The notes under the pieces are model-generated. The model worked only from the letters and a program-made list of their open reading frames with translations, had not been told where the DNA came from and did not search any database. A stretch of DNA of 64,000 nucleotides from a virus, in the IMG/VR virus record IMGVR_UViG_3300044858_004394, positions 1-64,000 of that record; one strand, given 5' to 3'. The position numbers and the translations under genes were made by a program. Below are positions 40,509-48,613 of the stretch, piece by piece. Within the stretch, counting starts at the first letter, position 1. Every line of letters begins with the position of its first letter.

Positions 40509-40685
40509 CTAGTTAGGTAGCAGCGACCGGCGCCTTATTTCAGACGATGGCACGACGCTCTTCGTCGTGTAGCCGCATTTCTGACAGCGCAGATAGCGGG
40601 CTTGGTATTCGCCGCGGCACTGGCTGGCATAAACGCCTACGCGTGCGTTGCGACAACTGGGACAAACGTCGCCGGATTTAGCCAT
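40509..40685 (-). CDS. Small zinc-ribbon protein
   Basis: The 58-residue frame starts at an ATG overlapping the prohead protease stop (8 bases). It encodes CPSC (residues 8-11) and CQKC (34-37) in a beta-rich frame ending IRRRSLLPN. The pattern is a zinc ribbon. It could regulate late gene expression like Ogr-type proteins or be structural. It ends in a palindrome (TACCTAGTTAGGTA, 40506-40519). Confidence 0.65.
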   Translation of the reverse strand: MAKSGDVCPSCRNARVGVYASQCRGEYQARYLRCQKCGYTTKSVVPSSEIRRRSLLPN

Positions 40686-41370
40686 GCTTCCGAATGTAAT
40701 CGGCCAAGGAAGTCCGTGCGCGCTTCAGAATGCTGTCGAGCCTTCCGCTTCGCGAAAGGTAGACTCGCGGCTTCGCAAGTCCTTTCGACTTGCGAAACAT
40801 GTCATAGGAACGCATCGCGACCTTGGCGTCGGCATCGGGATAGGCCGGAAAGGTGACTGGCCCGACATCGATCAGAGAATCGACGCGTTTGATCAATCTC
40901 GTGGAGCGGCCTTGCTCGACCGCCCACTCATCCCCGCCCCGCGCAACCGTGAAGCTGAAGCTGCTCCCGGAGATGATCCCGTCGCGGATGTTGGTAGCTA
41001 AATCCTTCCCGTAGCTGCTATAGGGCACAGGGAATTCATAGCGAAGACCGATGTCGTCAACGTAGAGCTTGAGCGTCTTCGGATAACGTGCCAGTGGCAT
41101 GTCGGCGTTGTGGTTGAAGAGCGCCCGCGTCTCAAGCGGCGACCGCCGTCCGCGGCGCTCCGTCACGATCCCAAACGCACTTGGATCGATCCTCTCAATG
41201 AACTCTCCGTCGATTTCAAGAGAGTTGACCCCGAACTTGGCGGCGTAGCCGACGATCCATTCGCGACCCTCCTCCCCGTCGTCCGGGCACTCGCAGCGCC
41301 GCTCGATGCGCAGGAGCGACCCGCGGCTGTTGTCATCGTACGAAAAGGACCGTCGCTCAAGGTTTTCCAC
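40678..41370 (-). CDS. HK97 family prohead protease
   Basis: The 230-residue product starts at a GTG (41370). It has VGYAAKFGVNSLEIDG, FIERIDPSAF, LFNHNADMPLARYP (catalytic His) and IISGSSFSFTV (catalytic Ser), and VTFPAYPDADAKV. These are diagnostic for the HK97 herpesvirus-like assembly protease. It cleaves scaffold and the capsid delta domain. The stretch upstream of the GTG is open and protein-like in the same frame (see the finding at 41.45 kb). Confidence 0.9.
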   Translation of the reverse strand: MENLERRSFSYDDNSRGSLLRIERRCECPDDGEEGREWIVGYAAKFGVNSLEIDGEFIERIDPSAFGIVTERRGRRSPLETRALFNHNADMPLARYPKTLKLYVDDIGLRYEFPVPYSSYGKDLATNIRDGIISGSSFSFTVARGGDEWAVEQGRSTRLIKRVDSLIDVGPVTFPAYPDADAKVAMRSYDMFRKSKGLAKPRVYLSRSGRLDSILKRARTSLADYIRKHG

Positions 41371-41447
41371 GGCTTCGCCCTTGGTCGGGTGTTTTTTGCT
41401 GCCGTAAAAACTATAGGCGAAAGCCGCCGCGCCCTTGCAGTTTCCGG

Positions 41448-41681
41448 CTATTGGACAAGGCTCTTTTTGACGGCCTCAAGGTGGGCCATGGCCTCGTCCT
41501 TCGTGACGACGCTGCCCTCTTCGTCTAGCCTTTTGATGTTCGTGAAGGGGAGCCGCTCCCCCTTGTAGTTGATCAGAAAAAACTGGATGCGGCCCTCGCC
41601 GTAGTTCTCAGCCACGACGGCAGACATGCCGCACTCATACCACGTTTCAGACTGGACTGTTCTCGCGTCGTTCTCTGCCAT
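41448..41681 (-). CDS. Hypothetical protein, 77 aa
   Basis: It starts MAENDARTVQSETW at 41681, just after the stop of the upstream gene, and has RIQFFLINYKGERLPFTN. It ends KKSLVQ at a TAG. An AAAAAG run 15-20 bases before the stop could permit a -1 shift. The function is unknown. Confidence 0.6.
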   Translation of the reverse strand: MAENDARTVQSETWYECGMSAVVAENYGEGRIQFFLINYKGERLPFTNIKRLDEEGSVVTKDEAMAHLEAVKKSLVQ

Positions 41682-41683
41682 GT

Positions 41684-42043
41684 TCAGTACCACTCAAGGT
41701 CATATTCGTCCACCTCGGCGAACTCCGCGTCGTCGAGCCAGTGCTTGATGTAGATCGCCACCTCGCCGGCCATCTGCGCCCAGTCGTCCACCTCTTGAAT
41801 CTCGCTGCGAAGGGCTTCGTACTCGACCGCCACGATGCGGCAGATGTCGATGGACTCGATGTCCTCGCGGCTTGGCTGCTCGCCGCCCTTCGTCCACCCC
41901 TTGATCGCCCGAAGCTGCGAGGCGACACGGGCAAAGCCCGGATCGTCCGGCCGGGCCTCGCTTGCCGCGATGGCCTTGTCCAGCGTCGCGTAGAAGCTGT
42001 CGCGGTCTTTGATGTGCTGGAAAGAGTCTGCGAACGAACCCAT
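41684..42043 (-). CDS. Hypothetical acidic protein, 119 aa
   Basis: The acidic helical product (MGSFADSFQHIKDRDSF ... DDAEFAEVDEYDLEWY) has no recognised motif. The gene is just downstream of a TGCGTATAAT match (42072-42080) inside the preceding gene that may be chance. It is located between a head-associated protein and the prohead protease. Confidence 0.6.
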   Translation of the reverse strand: MGSFADSFQHIKDRDSFYATLDKAIAASEARPDDPGFARVASQLRAIKGWTKGGEQPSREDIESIDICRIVAVEYEALRSEIQEVDDWAQMAGEVAIYIKHWLDDAEFAEVDEYDLEWY

Positions 42044-42047
42044 CTGA

Positions 42048-42455
42048 TTAGCTCCGGTGCTTCACAAGACGATTATACGCACCCGCCAAATACGAATGGT
42101 AGTCACGCTTGGCCTTATCGTCTGCGGCGTTCATCTGCCTGACGAGCTTCTTTGCCCACGACCACCCCGCGTCTGACCCCCACAATGCCCACGCGATCCG
42201 GGCATTCGAGGGAAAGTTTTTTTCGCCGGGACTCCAGCCTTCTTTTCCCTTGTTGACCTGATGCCTGTCGAAGAACGCCTTCATCCTGCGAGCCGTGGTC
42301 GGGCTGATCTTCGTGCCGTTCGACAGGTCGCGAGCGCGGGCCACGCCTACTGCCGTGCCTCCGCGGCCGTGTTCTCTTCGCCACGCCAGCCCTTTCTCTG
42401 CCTCCGACCGCACTCTCGCCGGCGGCGTGAAGTCGATGTGGTCATACCGTGCCAT
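42048..42455 (-). CDS. Phage head-associated protein (portal-adjacent family)
   Basis: The 135-residue product has IDFTPPARVRSEAEKGLAW, ISPTTARRMKAFFDRHQV, then SNARIAWALWGSDAGWSWA. This pattern, usually found near portal or minor head proteins, includes the conserved helix-turn-helix-like TTARRM and the G-G-D/S-A-G-W block. The function is not established. It overlaps the effector-like gene by one base. Confidence 0.7.
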   Translation of the reverse strand: MARYDHIDFTPPARVRSEAEKGLAWRREHGRGGTAVGVARARDLSNGTKISPTTARRMKAFFDRHQVNKGKEGWSPGEKNFPSNARIAWALWGSDAGWSWAKKLVRQMNAADDKAKRDYHSYLAGAYNRLVKHRS

Positions 42456-43579
42456 TACGCCGACCCCTTCACGGTCTGGGGCGCGTCGTCCACCCAGATG
42501 TCAACCTTGATGCCGGCGTCTTTAGCCGCGGCATCCTTGAGCTTGTCGGTGCCGACCAAGAGGACTCGCGAAAAGCTTGTTGCCCACTTGCCGAGTGACT
42601 TAGCGACGTACGCCTGATTCTCTGGGGTGTCCTCGCGACGGGACACCATGACGACCTTGTTGCCTTCGCCGACAGCCTCCGCAGCGAACTCGCCCCATAG
42701 TGCAGGGTCGGCTGCAAAAGTGCGGTCGAAGTCGATGCTAATGGTCAGTTTGCGACGCTGAAGCGACCGCACGCTCCGCCGCTTGCCGCCCTTCAGCTTG
42801 AACTCATCGATGCCGCCTGTCGCCTGCGCGTCCGGAACAAAGTATTGGACGCCTCCTCCGTTTGCGGCCTGCGGCCGGCTGTCCTTGGTACTCCACGTAT
42901 CGACGGCTGGGGACGCGTAAGACTGGAGGTATTGGGGTGCGGCTTGCACCTCAAACGTGTAAGGGATTTTATCGACGACGGGCTGGCCTTCGGATTTCCA
43001 AGCGGTGCCCTTCCTGCCGATTCCAAGCTGCTCTGGCTCCGTGCCCTCCGTGGAGAAGTAGCCGCCGGCCGGCGGTATGTTGCCGGGGGCCTGCCACTGC
43101 ACAAGCACGGAAGGCGGCGGCAGTTCCGGGGGCGGGCCGACCTTCACTGGCTTCGACCAATCGATTGCCTTCATCTGCCCTTCAAACCGCTGCCGGTCGA
43201 GCGGCTTGAGCTTCCCCGTTTTTCTGTCGAGAAAAGCCCCCTTGCTGTGCATGAAGTGCGACGCGACGACCTTTCTTGCTGCGATCTGCCGCGGAGAGTC
43301 GCCGTCCTGAGAGGCAAGCTGTACCTCGCTCTTCGATGGCTTGCGCGTCGGCACTCGCTCCGGGCGATTCGCGCGTCCCTTCGGCGTCCCCGACTTGTCT
43401 CCGCCGGCGGCCCCACCCTTGCCGCCCTTTCCGCTCCCGCATGAATTATCGACTCCGCCGCCTGACCCAGTCGGGCAGAAGGCGCGGTCCTCCGCGAGAG
43501 CGCCATCGATGAAGAACTTCCTTGCAAGCCTCCAGTACGTCTTCTCTGAGTCTTTCGTGTTACTGGTCATGTAGACCAT
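42455..43579 (-). CDS. RAFCP-motif protein with TNT/ART-like toxin domain and HAD-like domain
   Basis: The 374-residue product has three parts. Residues 1-47 are the shared N-terminal module (EKTYWRLARKFF and RAFCPTGSGGGVDNSC, 32-47). Residues about 115-260 show a toxin-like pattern (GGYFSTEGTEPEQLGIG, YLQSYASPAVDTWS, GGGVQYFVPD) resembling TNT/ART-type NAD-consuming toxins. Residues about 275-374 look like a HAD-type hydrolase (ISIDFDRTFAADP, KVVMVSRREDTPE, VDIWVDDAPQT). The toxin assignment is by eye. The module is shared with the next genes, so it is part of the same array. Confidence 0.6.
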   Translation of the reverse strand: MVYMTSNTKDSEKTYWRLARKFFIDGALAEDRAFCPTGSGGGVDNSCGSGKGGKGGAAGGDKSGTPKGRANRPERVPTRKPSKSEVQLASQDGDSPRQIAARKVVASHFMHSKGAFLDRKTGKLKPLDRQRFEGQMKAIDWSKPVKVGPPPELPPPSVLVQWQAPGNIPPAGGYFSTEGTEPEQLGIGRKGTAWKSEGQPVVDKIPYTFEVQAAPQYLQSYASPAVDTWSTKDSRPQAANGGGVQYFVPDAQATGGIDEFKLKGGKRRSVRSLQRRKLTISIDFDRTFAADPALWGEFAAEAVGEGNKVVMVSRREDTPENQAYVAKSLGKWATSFSRVLLVGTDKLKDAAAKDAGIKVDIWVDDAPQTVKGSA

Positions 43580-43590
43580 GCGTCACGCCG
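43567..43590. repeat. 24-bp junction repeat, copy 1
   Basis: The 24 bases here (stop-start junction between effector-like genes, minus-strand CGGCGTGACGCATGGTCTAC and four more) are identical to 44578-44601. The identity suggests recent duplication of the gene unit, and such a repeat could be used for unequal crossing over. Confidence 0.7.
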
Positions 43591-44590
43591 CTTTCTTTTT
43601 CTGTGCCGCTGGCCGCCGAACTGGCGGGCCAAGGTAGTCGTCATACAAGTCGAGAACCTCTCGCGAGTAGTCGATCCCAAGAGACAGCCCGGTCCGTGTT
43701 TCGGCGACAAACTCAAGCGGATTCCTTGTCGCGTATTCGCTCACCTGCGCGGCAACTTCTTTTGCGGCCTCTTCGCTCATGGGACCGCCTTTGTCGTTGC
43801 TGGACTTGTGCGACGCTCTCTCATATCTGGCCCACGGGTCGGTTGTTGGGACTCCATTAGAAGGCGCTGGATCACCCAGCCAGCGATCCAAATACTGCAC
43901 CGCCCGCCCTCCGCTTTTGAAGAAATCCGTCATTGCGCGCATGTGGTCGTGGTGCGCCATCTCGTGAACCATTGAAGTGACATGCTCCTTCCCCGCGACC
44001 CCAGCAAGCCATCCCTCTTCGACTGACTGCCTTACCTTTGCGACATCGTAGTCTGGGTCAAAGTAAAGCACTCCGTTATCCATATTGCATGCAGCCGGCG
44101 CGTTGCCGCTGATGTCCTCGACGATGATCTTCTTCGGCAGAGCAACTCCAAGCCTCTCCAGTTCTTCAACCCCTTGTGTGATCGCATCCATAGCGTCGAT
44201 GGACGCCGGCCCCTTTTTTCTTCCCTGCATAGAAGGCGGAAGCCCCATGCCGGTCCACTCTCCCTGATTGTGCTGAAGCTCAACTCCTTTGCCCGCAAGC
44301 CACTCCGTCACTTGCTCTATATGCGCCACCCGCTGCTCCCATGTGTGCCCGGTCAGCGATCCACGCGGGTCTTCTGGGAATGAACCCTTTGCGGCTGCGG
44401 GAGAGGGCGACTGCGGCGCACTTGTTCCGGCGTTTCCCTTGTTCGCGGGAGAGCAGGAGTTGTCCGGAGGCGAAGCGCCCGGACAGAAAGCACGCGACTC
44501 TCCGGGGGCGCTGTCGCCAAGAAAGTCTCTCGCGAGGCCCCAGTAGGCTTTCTCGATTTCTTTCAGGCTGCTGCCAGTCATGTAGACCAT
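43583..44590 (-). CDS. RAFCP-motif putative metallopeptidase
   Basis: The 335-residue product starts with the shared module (EKAYWGLARDFL, RAFCPGASPPDNSC at 33-46). The domain of about 270 residues follows. It begins DPRGSLTGHTWEQRVAHI, then has a DAMDAITQGVEEL helix, a zinc motif MVHEMAHHDHM (HExxHxxH, about residue 208) and ends ATRNPLEFVAETRTG ... YDDYLGPPVRRPA. HExxHxxH is a metzincin-like zinc site. A third His or Asp/Glu ligand beyond it is unclear. It is probably delivered with the head or released on infection, by analogy to MuF-type head effectors. Confidence 0.72.
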   Translation of the reverse strand: MVYMTGSSLKEIEKAYWGLARDFLGDSAPGESRAFCPGASPPDNSCSPANKGNAGTSAPQSPSPAAAKGSFPEDPRGSLTGHTWEQRVAHIEQVTEWLAGKGVELQHNQGEWTGMGLPPSMQGRKKGPASIDAMDAITQGVEELERLGVALPKKIIVEDISGNAPAACNMDNGVLYFDPDYDVAKVRQSVEEGWLAGVAGKEHVTSMVHEMAHHDHMRAMTDFFKSGGRAVQYLDRWLGDPAPSNGVPTTDPWARYERASHKSSNDKGGPMSEEAAKEVAAQVSEYATRNPLEFVAETRTGLSLGIDYSREVLDLYDDYLGPPVRRPAAQKKKAA

Positions 44591-44601
44591 GCGTCACGCC
44601 G
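44578..44601. repeat. 24-bp junction repeat, copy 2
   Basis: This is an exact copy of 43567-43590 at the next gene junction. Together they mark a duplicated stop-start unit of the RAFCP effector genes. Confidence 0.7.
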
Positions 44602-45547
44602 CCTTCTTCTTTGCTTTTGCGGCGGGCCTGCGGACGGTCGGCCCGAGGTAGTCGTCATAGAGCTTCATGACTTTGTCTGAGTAGTTGAGTCCTAGCGAGA
44701 GGCCCGTTCGCGTCTCGGCAACGAACTCAAGCGGGTTCATCGTCGCGTAGACGCTGACCTCGCTGGCGATGAGCCTCGCCCTTTGCGCGTTCGTTCGGTT
44801 TCCGCCTTCCGTGGCCCCGTATCCGAATCGTGCGGTCGGCTCCCACGGATCGGTAGTTGGCCCATAATCGCCCGGATTGCCGCACCACGCTGCCCACACC
44901 TCTCTCCCCTTTTCGTCGCCGTACTGGTCTTGCACGGACATGTTGTGGTCGTGGTGCGACATCTCGTGGATCATTGGGCCGCCGTCCTCTTGCCCTTTGA
45001 CGCCCGCCAGAAAGCGCTGCTCGACAGAGTCCCTCAGCGCCGCGATGTCATAGTCCGGGTCAAACCAAATTGTCTGCGTCCCAGAGTGGTATCCGGCCGG
45101 CGGGTTTCCGGGGATGTCCGCGATGACAAGCTTCTGCGGAATCCCGATACCGACACGCTCAAGCTCCTCGATTCCGCGAGTGACCGCGTCCATCGAGTGC
45201 ATCGTCGGCGGGTCGCTCTGGCCTGCGGTCCTGATGAATTCGATGCCCCGAGACGCGAGCCAGTCACTCACCTGCTCAAGGTGCGCAAGCCGCTGCTCCC
45301 TTGTGTGTCCCGTCAGCGTTCCGCGTGGGTCGCCCACAAGCGACCCCGGCGCGGCGGCAGGCTCCGGGGCCTTGGGCGGCGCTGGCCCGGCGGTGCCCTT
45401 ATTCGCCGGTGAGCAGGAATTATCCGGTGGTGAAGCTCCGGGGCAGAAGGCCCGCGACTCGTCGTCCGGAGCAAGCCCGACAGCGGCGCTCGCCGCTGCC
45501 CAGTACTTCTCCTCAAAGTCTTTGTCGGTCGGCAAAACGTACGTCAC
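44594..45547 (-). CDS. RAFCP-motif putative metallopeptidase paralog
   Basis: The 317-residue product starts at a GTG (45547). The architecture is the same as the neighbour: EEKYWAAASAAV module, RAFCPGASPPDNSC (32-45), DPRGTLTGHTREQRL, a DAVTRGIEELERVGI helix, MIHEMSHHDHN (HExxHxxH near residue 193) and ATMNPLEFVAETRTG ... YDDYLGPTVRR. The two proteins are clearly paralogs produced by tandem duplication. The start is three bases from the previous stop. Confidence 0.72.
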   Translation of the reverse strand: MTYVLPTDKDFEEKYWAAASAAVGLAPDDESRAFCPGASPPDNSCSPANKGTAGPAPPKAPEPAAAPGSLVGDPRGTLTGHTREQRLAHLEQVSDWLASRGIEFIRTAGQSDPPTMHSMDAVTRGIEELERVGIGIPQKLVIADIPGNPPAGYHSGTQTIWFDPDYDIAALRDSVEQRFLAGVKGQEDGGPMIHEMSHHDHNMSVQDQYGDEKGREVWAAWCGNPGDYGPTTDPWEPTARFGYGATEGGNRTNAQRARLIASEVSVYATMNPLEFVAETRTGLSLGLNYSDKVMKLYDDYLGPTVRRPAAKAKKKAA

Positions 45548-45550
45548 GCG

Positions 45551-48500
45551 TCACGCTGCCTTCTTCTTCTGCGCCGTGACGCGAACCGGAGGGCCGAGAT
45601 AGTCGTCATAGAGGTCAAGCACGCGCTGCGAGTACTCAAGGCCATAGGCGAGGCCAGCGCGAGTCTCGGCGACGAATTCAAGCGGAGTGACTGTCGCATA
45701 TCGACTCACCTCGCTCGCGATGGCGATGGCCTCTTTCGGCGACACCCGGCGTCCGTCACGGTCAACTGAATTCGATGCCATTCGCGTTCCCGGCTCCCAC
45801 GGGTTTTTCGTTGGGCCGAGGATACCGGGTCTGCCAATCCAATCGCGGCACTTCTCGACAGCGTCGTCCTTGCCCATCATGACCTTGAGCGCGGACACGT
45901 GTTCATGGTGGGCCATCTCGTGGACGATGGCGTTCCCGCCCTCGCTTCCGGGCACGCCGACCACGGCCTTGAGCAGCACCGCGTTTCGTATCGAATCGAT
46001 ACTCAGGTCTGGGTCGATATGCACCGTCTCCGCGACGATGTCATAGGCCGCCGGGGCGTTGTGGGGGTGTTCCTCAATGATGATCGTGCGAGGCACCTCC
46101 ATGCCGTGCCGTTCGATAGCCTCCACGCCGTCCGTAAGGGCCTGCATGGCCTGCATCGAAGGCGGGCCGTTGGCGTCGTCCTTCTGCTCAAGCGTGACGC
46201 CCTTGGCAGAGAGCCACGCAGCCACTTCGCCAAGGTGGTCATACCGCTGAAGCTTGGTGTGCCCCGTGACATCGCCGCGAGGGTCATCCGGCAGCGAACC
46301 CGGCTCGCGTGAGGGTTTGGGCTGTGCCGGCGGTCGAGCGCCGCCGCTGCCCTTATTGGAAGGGGAGCATGAGTTGTCCGGCGGAGAGGCGCCGGGGCAG
46401 AAGGCCCGAGAGACTCGCTGCGTCAGCCTTGGGGCTTGTCGAGCTTGCCGGCCATCGCCTTTTTGGCGAACTCCTGAAACGCCTCCGCCATCGCCTTGAA
46501 GTCCATCGCCGATCCAGCCGGAAAGTCGAAGCGAGCGAACTGCTTGGGCGCGGGGGCGCTTTCTGCTCGCTTCGTAGTCTTCGCGGCGGATTTCCCGCCT
46601 CTCATCGAGGTGCCAGATCGCGAGTTGGTTCGTTTCTTGCGCTGCATCGATGGCCTCGTCTATGTCCTCAAAACGCTTCGATAGGTCGAAGTATACCTTG
46701 CCGGTGTTCGTATCAACCCAGCCGCCGAAGTGAAGGTTTTCGCTTTCTTCAAAAGCTGCCTTGTTCGCTTCGTAGAAGCCCCTGAACGCGGCCTCGTTTA
46801 CCTGCTCATACGAATCATAAATCACCTCGGCTTCGGGTCGCACCGAAACCATGTATCCGGTCGTCGGGCTTTGGGAGGTAACCGGATGAACCGAAAAGCC
46901 GCCCGTAGCCTTCATGTTGTCGAGCGCGGCCCGCGACACGGTGCCGAACTCGACCTTCTTGCCTTTGCCCTTTACGGCTCCGGAAGCGGCCTTGTTCGCC
47001 CCAGCGCCAGCACTTCCGCCCCCGTCCCCCTTGTTCGCAGGCGCGCAAGAGTTGTCCGGCGGAGAGGCGCCGGGGCAGAAGGCCCGTTTCGCGGTACTCC
47101 CCCGCCGGCGGCCGGGCGGCGGCGGCACTTCGTCGAAAGCCCGCGACCAAATCAGCATCTGTGCCGCAGCCGACGCCTCAGAGATGGAGTTTGTCTTCGG
47201 GTCGGGCTTGTACAGCCCGTGGCTGTTGTCCTTCGGACTGCCACGGTTTCCGTCATACGCCTGCCGCAGGTGGAACTGAAGCTCCGTCATGACGGAGCGG
47301 CCGGCTTGCGTCTGTAGCTCCATCGTCATGTGGACGGCGCCGTAGCCGGTTTCGCTCTTGTCCTCAAACCTGTTCTTGATCGACACAGCCATGCCCGCCT
47401 TCTCGGCCTGCTGCTGCACGGACCGCACGGCGTCGCCAAGTGCTTCCGGGGTGTCTGCGATCAGTGATCCGCGGACGGCGTCCTTGAGTTCGCGGTTGAC
47501 GATTGTCGCGTCAGAAACTTCCGGGCCGAGGTTGTCTTCCTTGCGAACCCGCGGCACTTTCCCTGCCAGCGACTCAGGAATCTTGAGCATGTGCGTTCCG
47601 AACGCATGCTCGCGAAGGTAGTCGTGTGCGGGGTTGTTTGGGTCTGCTTCTCCAAACGACGCTTCAACGCCCGCGTCCTTGGCGGCCTTCTCGACAATTT
47701 CCTTGTACTGCGGCACAACGTCGCGTGCGTCCGCAAGCAACTCATCGACGGTTGTGGCTGAGTTGTTTGTCTCGCTCGACTTCTTGCTTGGAACGCCAAC
47801 CCGCTCCGCAAGCTGTCGCTTTACATCAGCGTGGTGTGTTTGCAGCTTCGCGTAGTCGCGGGGCACAACGGCGCCTTTCGGAAACTCGTCCGACACAATC
47901 GCGCCGTCCACGTAGGAGCCGCCAGCCACCTTGTCTGCGTGCTTCTCAAGCGCCGGCACGCTGACATCGACAGCACGAACCCGCCCGCTGCTTCCGCTTC
48001 CGCCACTCCCGCCCTTGCCGCTGCCGCACGAGTTGTCCACGCCGCCGCCGGGGCCGGTGGGGCAGAAGGCGCGACTGCCGCGTCCCTTCATCAGCTTCTT
48101 GTAGTCGGCTTCGCCCATGACGCGAGCCGGCATGTCCTTGCCGAGAGCGCTGTACATGGCAACGCGGTGGTGCCCGTCCACGATATGAAGGTTGCCGTTG
48201 CCGTCGTCCCACAGCTTGGTGACGTAGCCTTCGCGAAACGGCTCGTCGCCTGACACGACCTTCTCAATCGGCGCCGTCTTCAGCGTCTCTTCGTTCGCCT
48301 TGAGCGTGGTCCCGGCGGGGATCGTCGTGACCGGCAGTTCGTTCCACTTGTCGTCCGGAACCTCGCGAGCCTTCTCGACGACCTTCGCGTTCTCGGGCGA
48401 GTAGTCCATGCCGTACTCAGAGGCAAAGACACGGCCCGGACCGGCATCACCGGAGTCCTTCGCAGAGCATGTGTTATCCACTCCGCCGCCGGGGCCTGTG

Positions 48501-48613
48501 GGGCAGAAGGCGCGAATGCTTCTGCTCGACTTGGTCGGCCTCTTCAGCATCATCGAAGCCGCTGCCCAGTACTCCTTGCGGCTGTTGTCGTCCGCGACAA
48601 ATACGAAAGCCAT
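45551..48613 (-). CDS. Multi-module RAFCP polyprotein (ParB-like, RelA/SpoT-like, unknown, metallopeptidase); probably frameshifted
   Basis: One open frame of 1020 residues has four RAFCP modules starting at residues 34, 181, 510 and 736. Module 1 carries a ParB/sulfiredoxin-type domain (IVDGHHRVAMYSALGKD). Module 2 resembles a RelA/SpoT nucleotidyltransferase fold (SIKNRFEDK, TGYGAVHMTMEL, MTELQFHLRQ). Module 3 has FGGWVDTNTGKVYFDLSK and NQLAIWHLDE, of unknown function. Module 4 is the HExxHxxH domain (VHEMAHHEH near 897). Between modules 3 and 4 (46423-46560) the protein-like frame is another one, so a +1 shift or an indel near 46552 is likely. Confidence 0.65.
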   Translation of the reverse strand: MAFVFVADDNSRKEYWAAASMMLKRPTKSSRSIRAFCPTGPGGGVDNTCSAKDSGDAGPGRVFASEYGMDYSPENAKVVEKAREVPDDKWNELPVTTIPAGTTLKANEETLKTAPIEKVVSGDEPFREGYVTKLWDDGNGNLHIVDGHHRVAMYSALGKDMPARVMGEADYKKLMKGRGSRAFCPTGPGGGVDNSCGSGKGGSGGSGSSGRVRAVDVSVPALEKHADKVAGGSYVDGAIVSDEFPKGAVVPRDYAKLQTHHADVKRQLAERVGVPSKKSSETNNSATTVDELLADARDVVPQYKEIVEKAAKDAGVEASFGEADPNNPAHDYLREHAFGTHMLKIPESLAGKVPRVRKEDNLGPEVSDATIVNRELKDAVRGSLIADTPEALGDAVRSVQQQAEKAGMAVSIKNRFEDKSETGYGAVHMTMELQTQAGRSVMTELQFHLRQAYDGNRGSPKDNSHGLYKPDPKTNSISEASAAAQMLIWSRAFDEVPPPPGRRRGSTAKRAFCPGASPPDNSCAPANKGDGGGSAGAGANKAASGAVKGKGKKVEFGTVSRAALDNMKATGGFSVHPVTSQSPTTGYMVSVRPEAEVIYDSYEQVNEAAFRGFYEANKAAFEESENLHFGGWVDTNTGKVYFDLSKRFEDIDEAIDAAQETNQLAIWHLDERREIRREDYEASRKRPRAQAVRSLRLSGWIGDGLQGDGGGVSGVRQKGDGRQARQAPRLTQRVSRAFCPGASPPDNSCSPSNKGSGGARPPAQPKPSREPGSLPDDPRGDVTGHTKLQRYDHLGEVAAWLSAKGVTLEQKDDANGPPSMQAMQALTDGVEAIERHGMEVPRTIIIEEHPHNAPAAYDIVAETVHIDPDLSIDSIRNAVLLKAVVGVPGSEGGNAIVHEMAHHEHVSALKVMMGKDDAVEKCRDWIGRPGILGPTKNPWEPGTRMASNSVDRDGRRVSPKEAIAIASEVSRYATVTPLEFVAETRAGLAYGLEYSQRVLDLYDDYLGPPVRVTAQKKKAA
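46423..46647 (-). CDS. Alternative-frame C-terminus of module 3 (frameshift segment)
   Basis: This alternative frame reads KQFARFDFPAGSAMDFKA ... KKAMAGKLDKPQG before a TGA at 46423. It has protein-like composition, unlike the Arg/Gly-rich sequence of the main frame over the same bases. A C5 run (minus strand, 46552-46556) marks the probable shift point. It is listed separately because the real C-terminus of module 3 may end here. Confidence 0.45.
   Translation of the reverse strand: MQRKKRTNSRSGTSMRGGKSAAKTTKRAESAPAPKQFARFDFPAGSAMDFKAMAEAFQEFAKKAMAGKLDKPQG

Noticed and set aside
42065-42082. Sixth copy of the TGCGTATAAT promoter
   Set aside because: The -10-like match lies in coding DNA (LAGAYNRLV) with no GAAC element at the right distance, so it may be chance.
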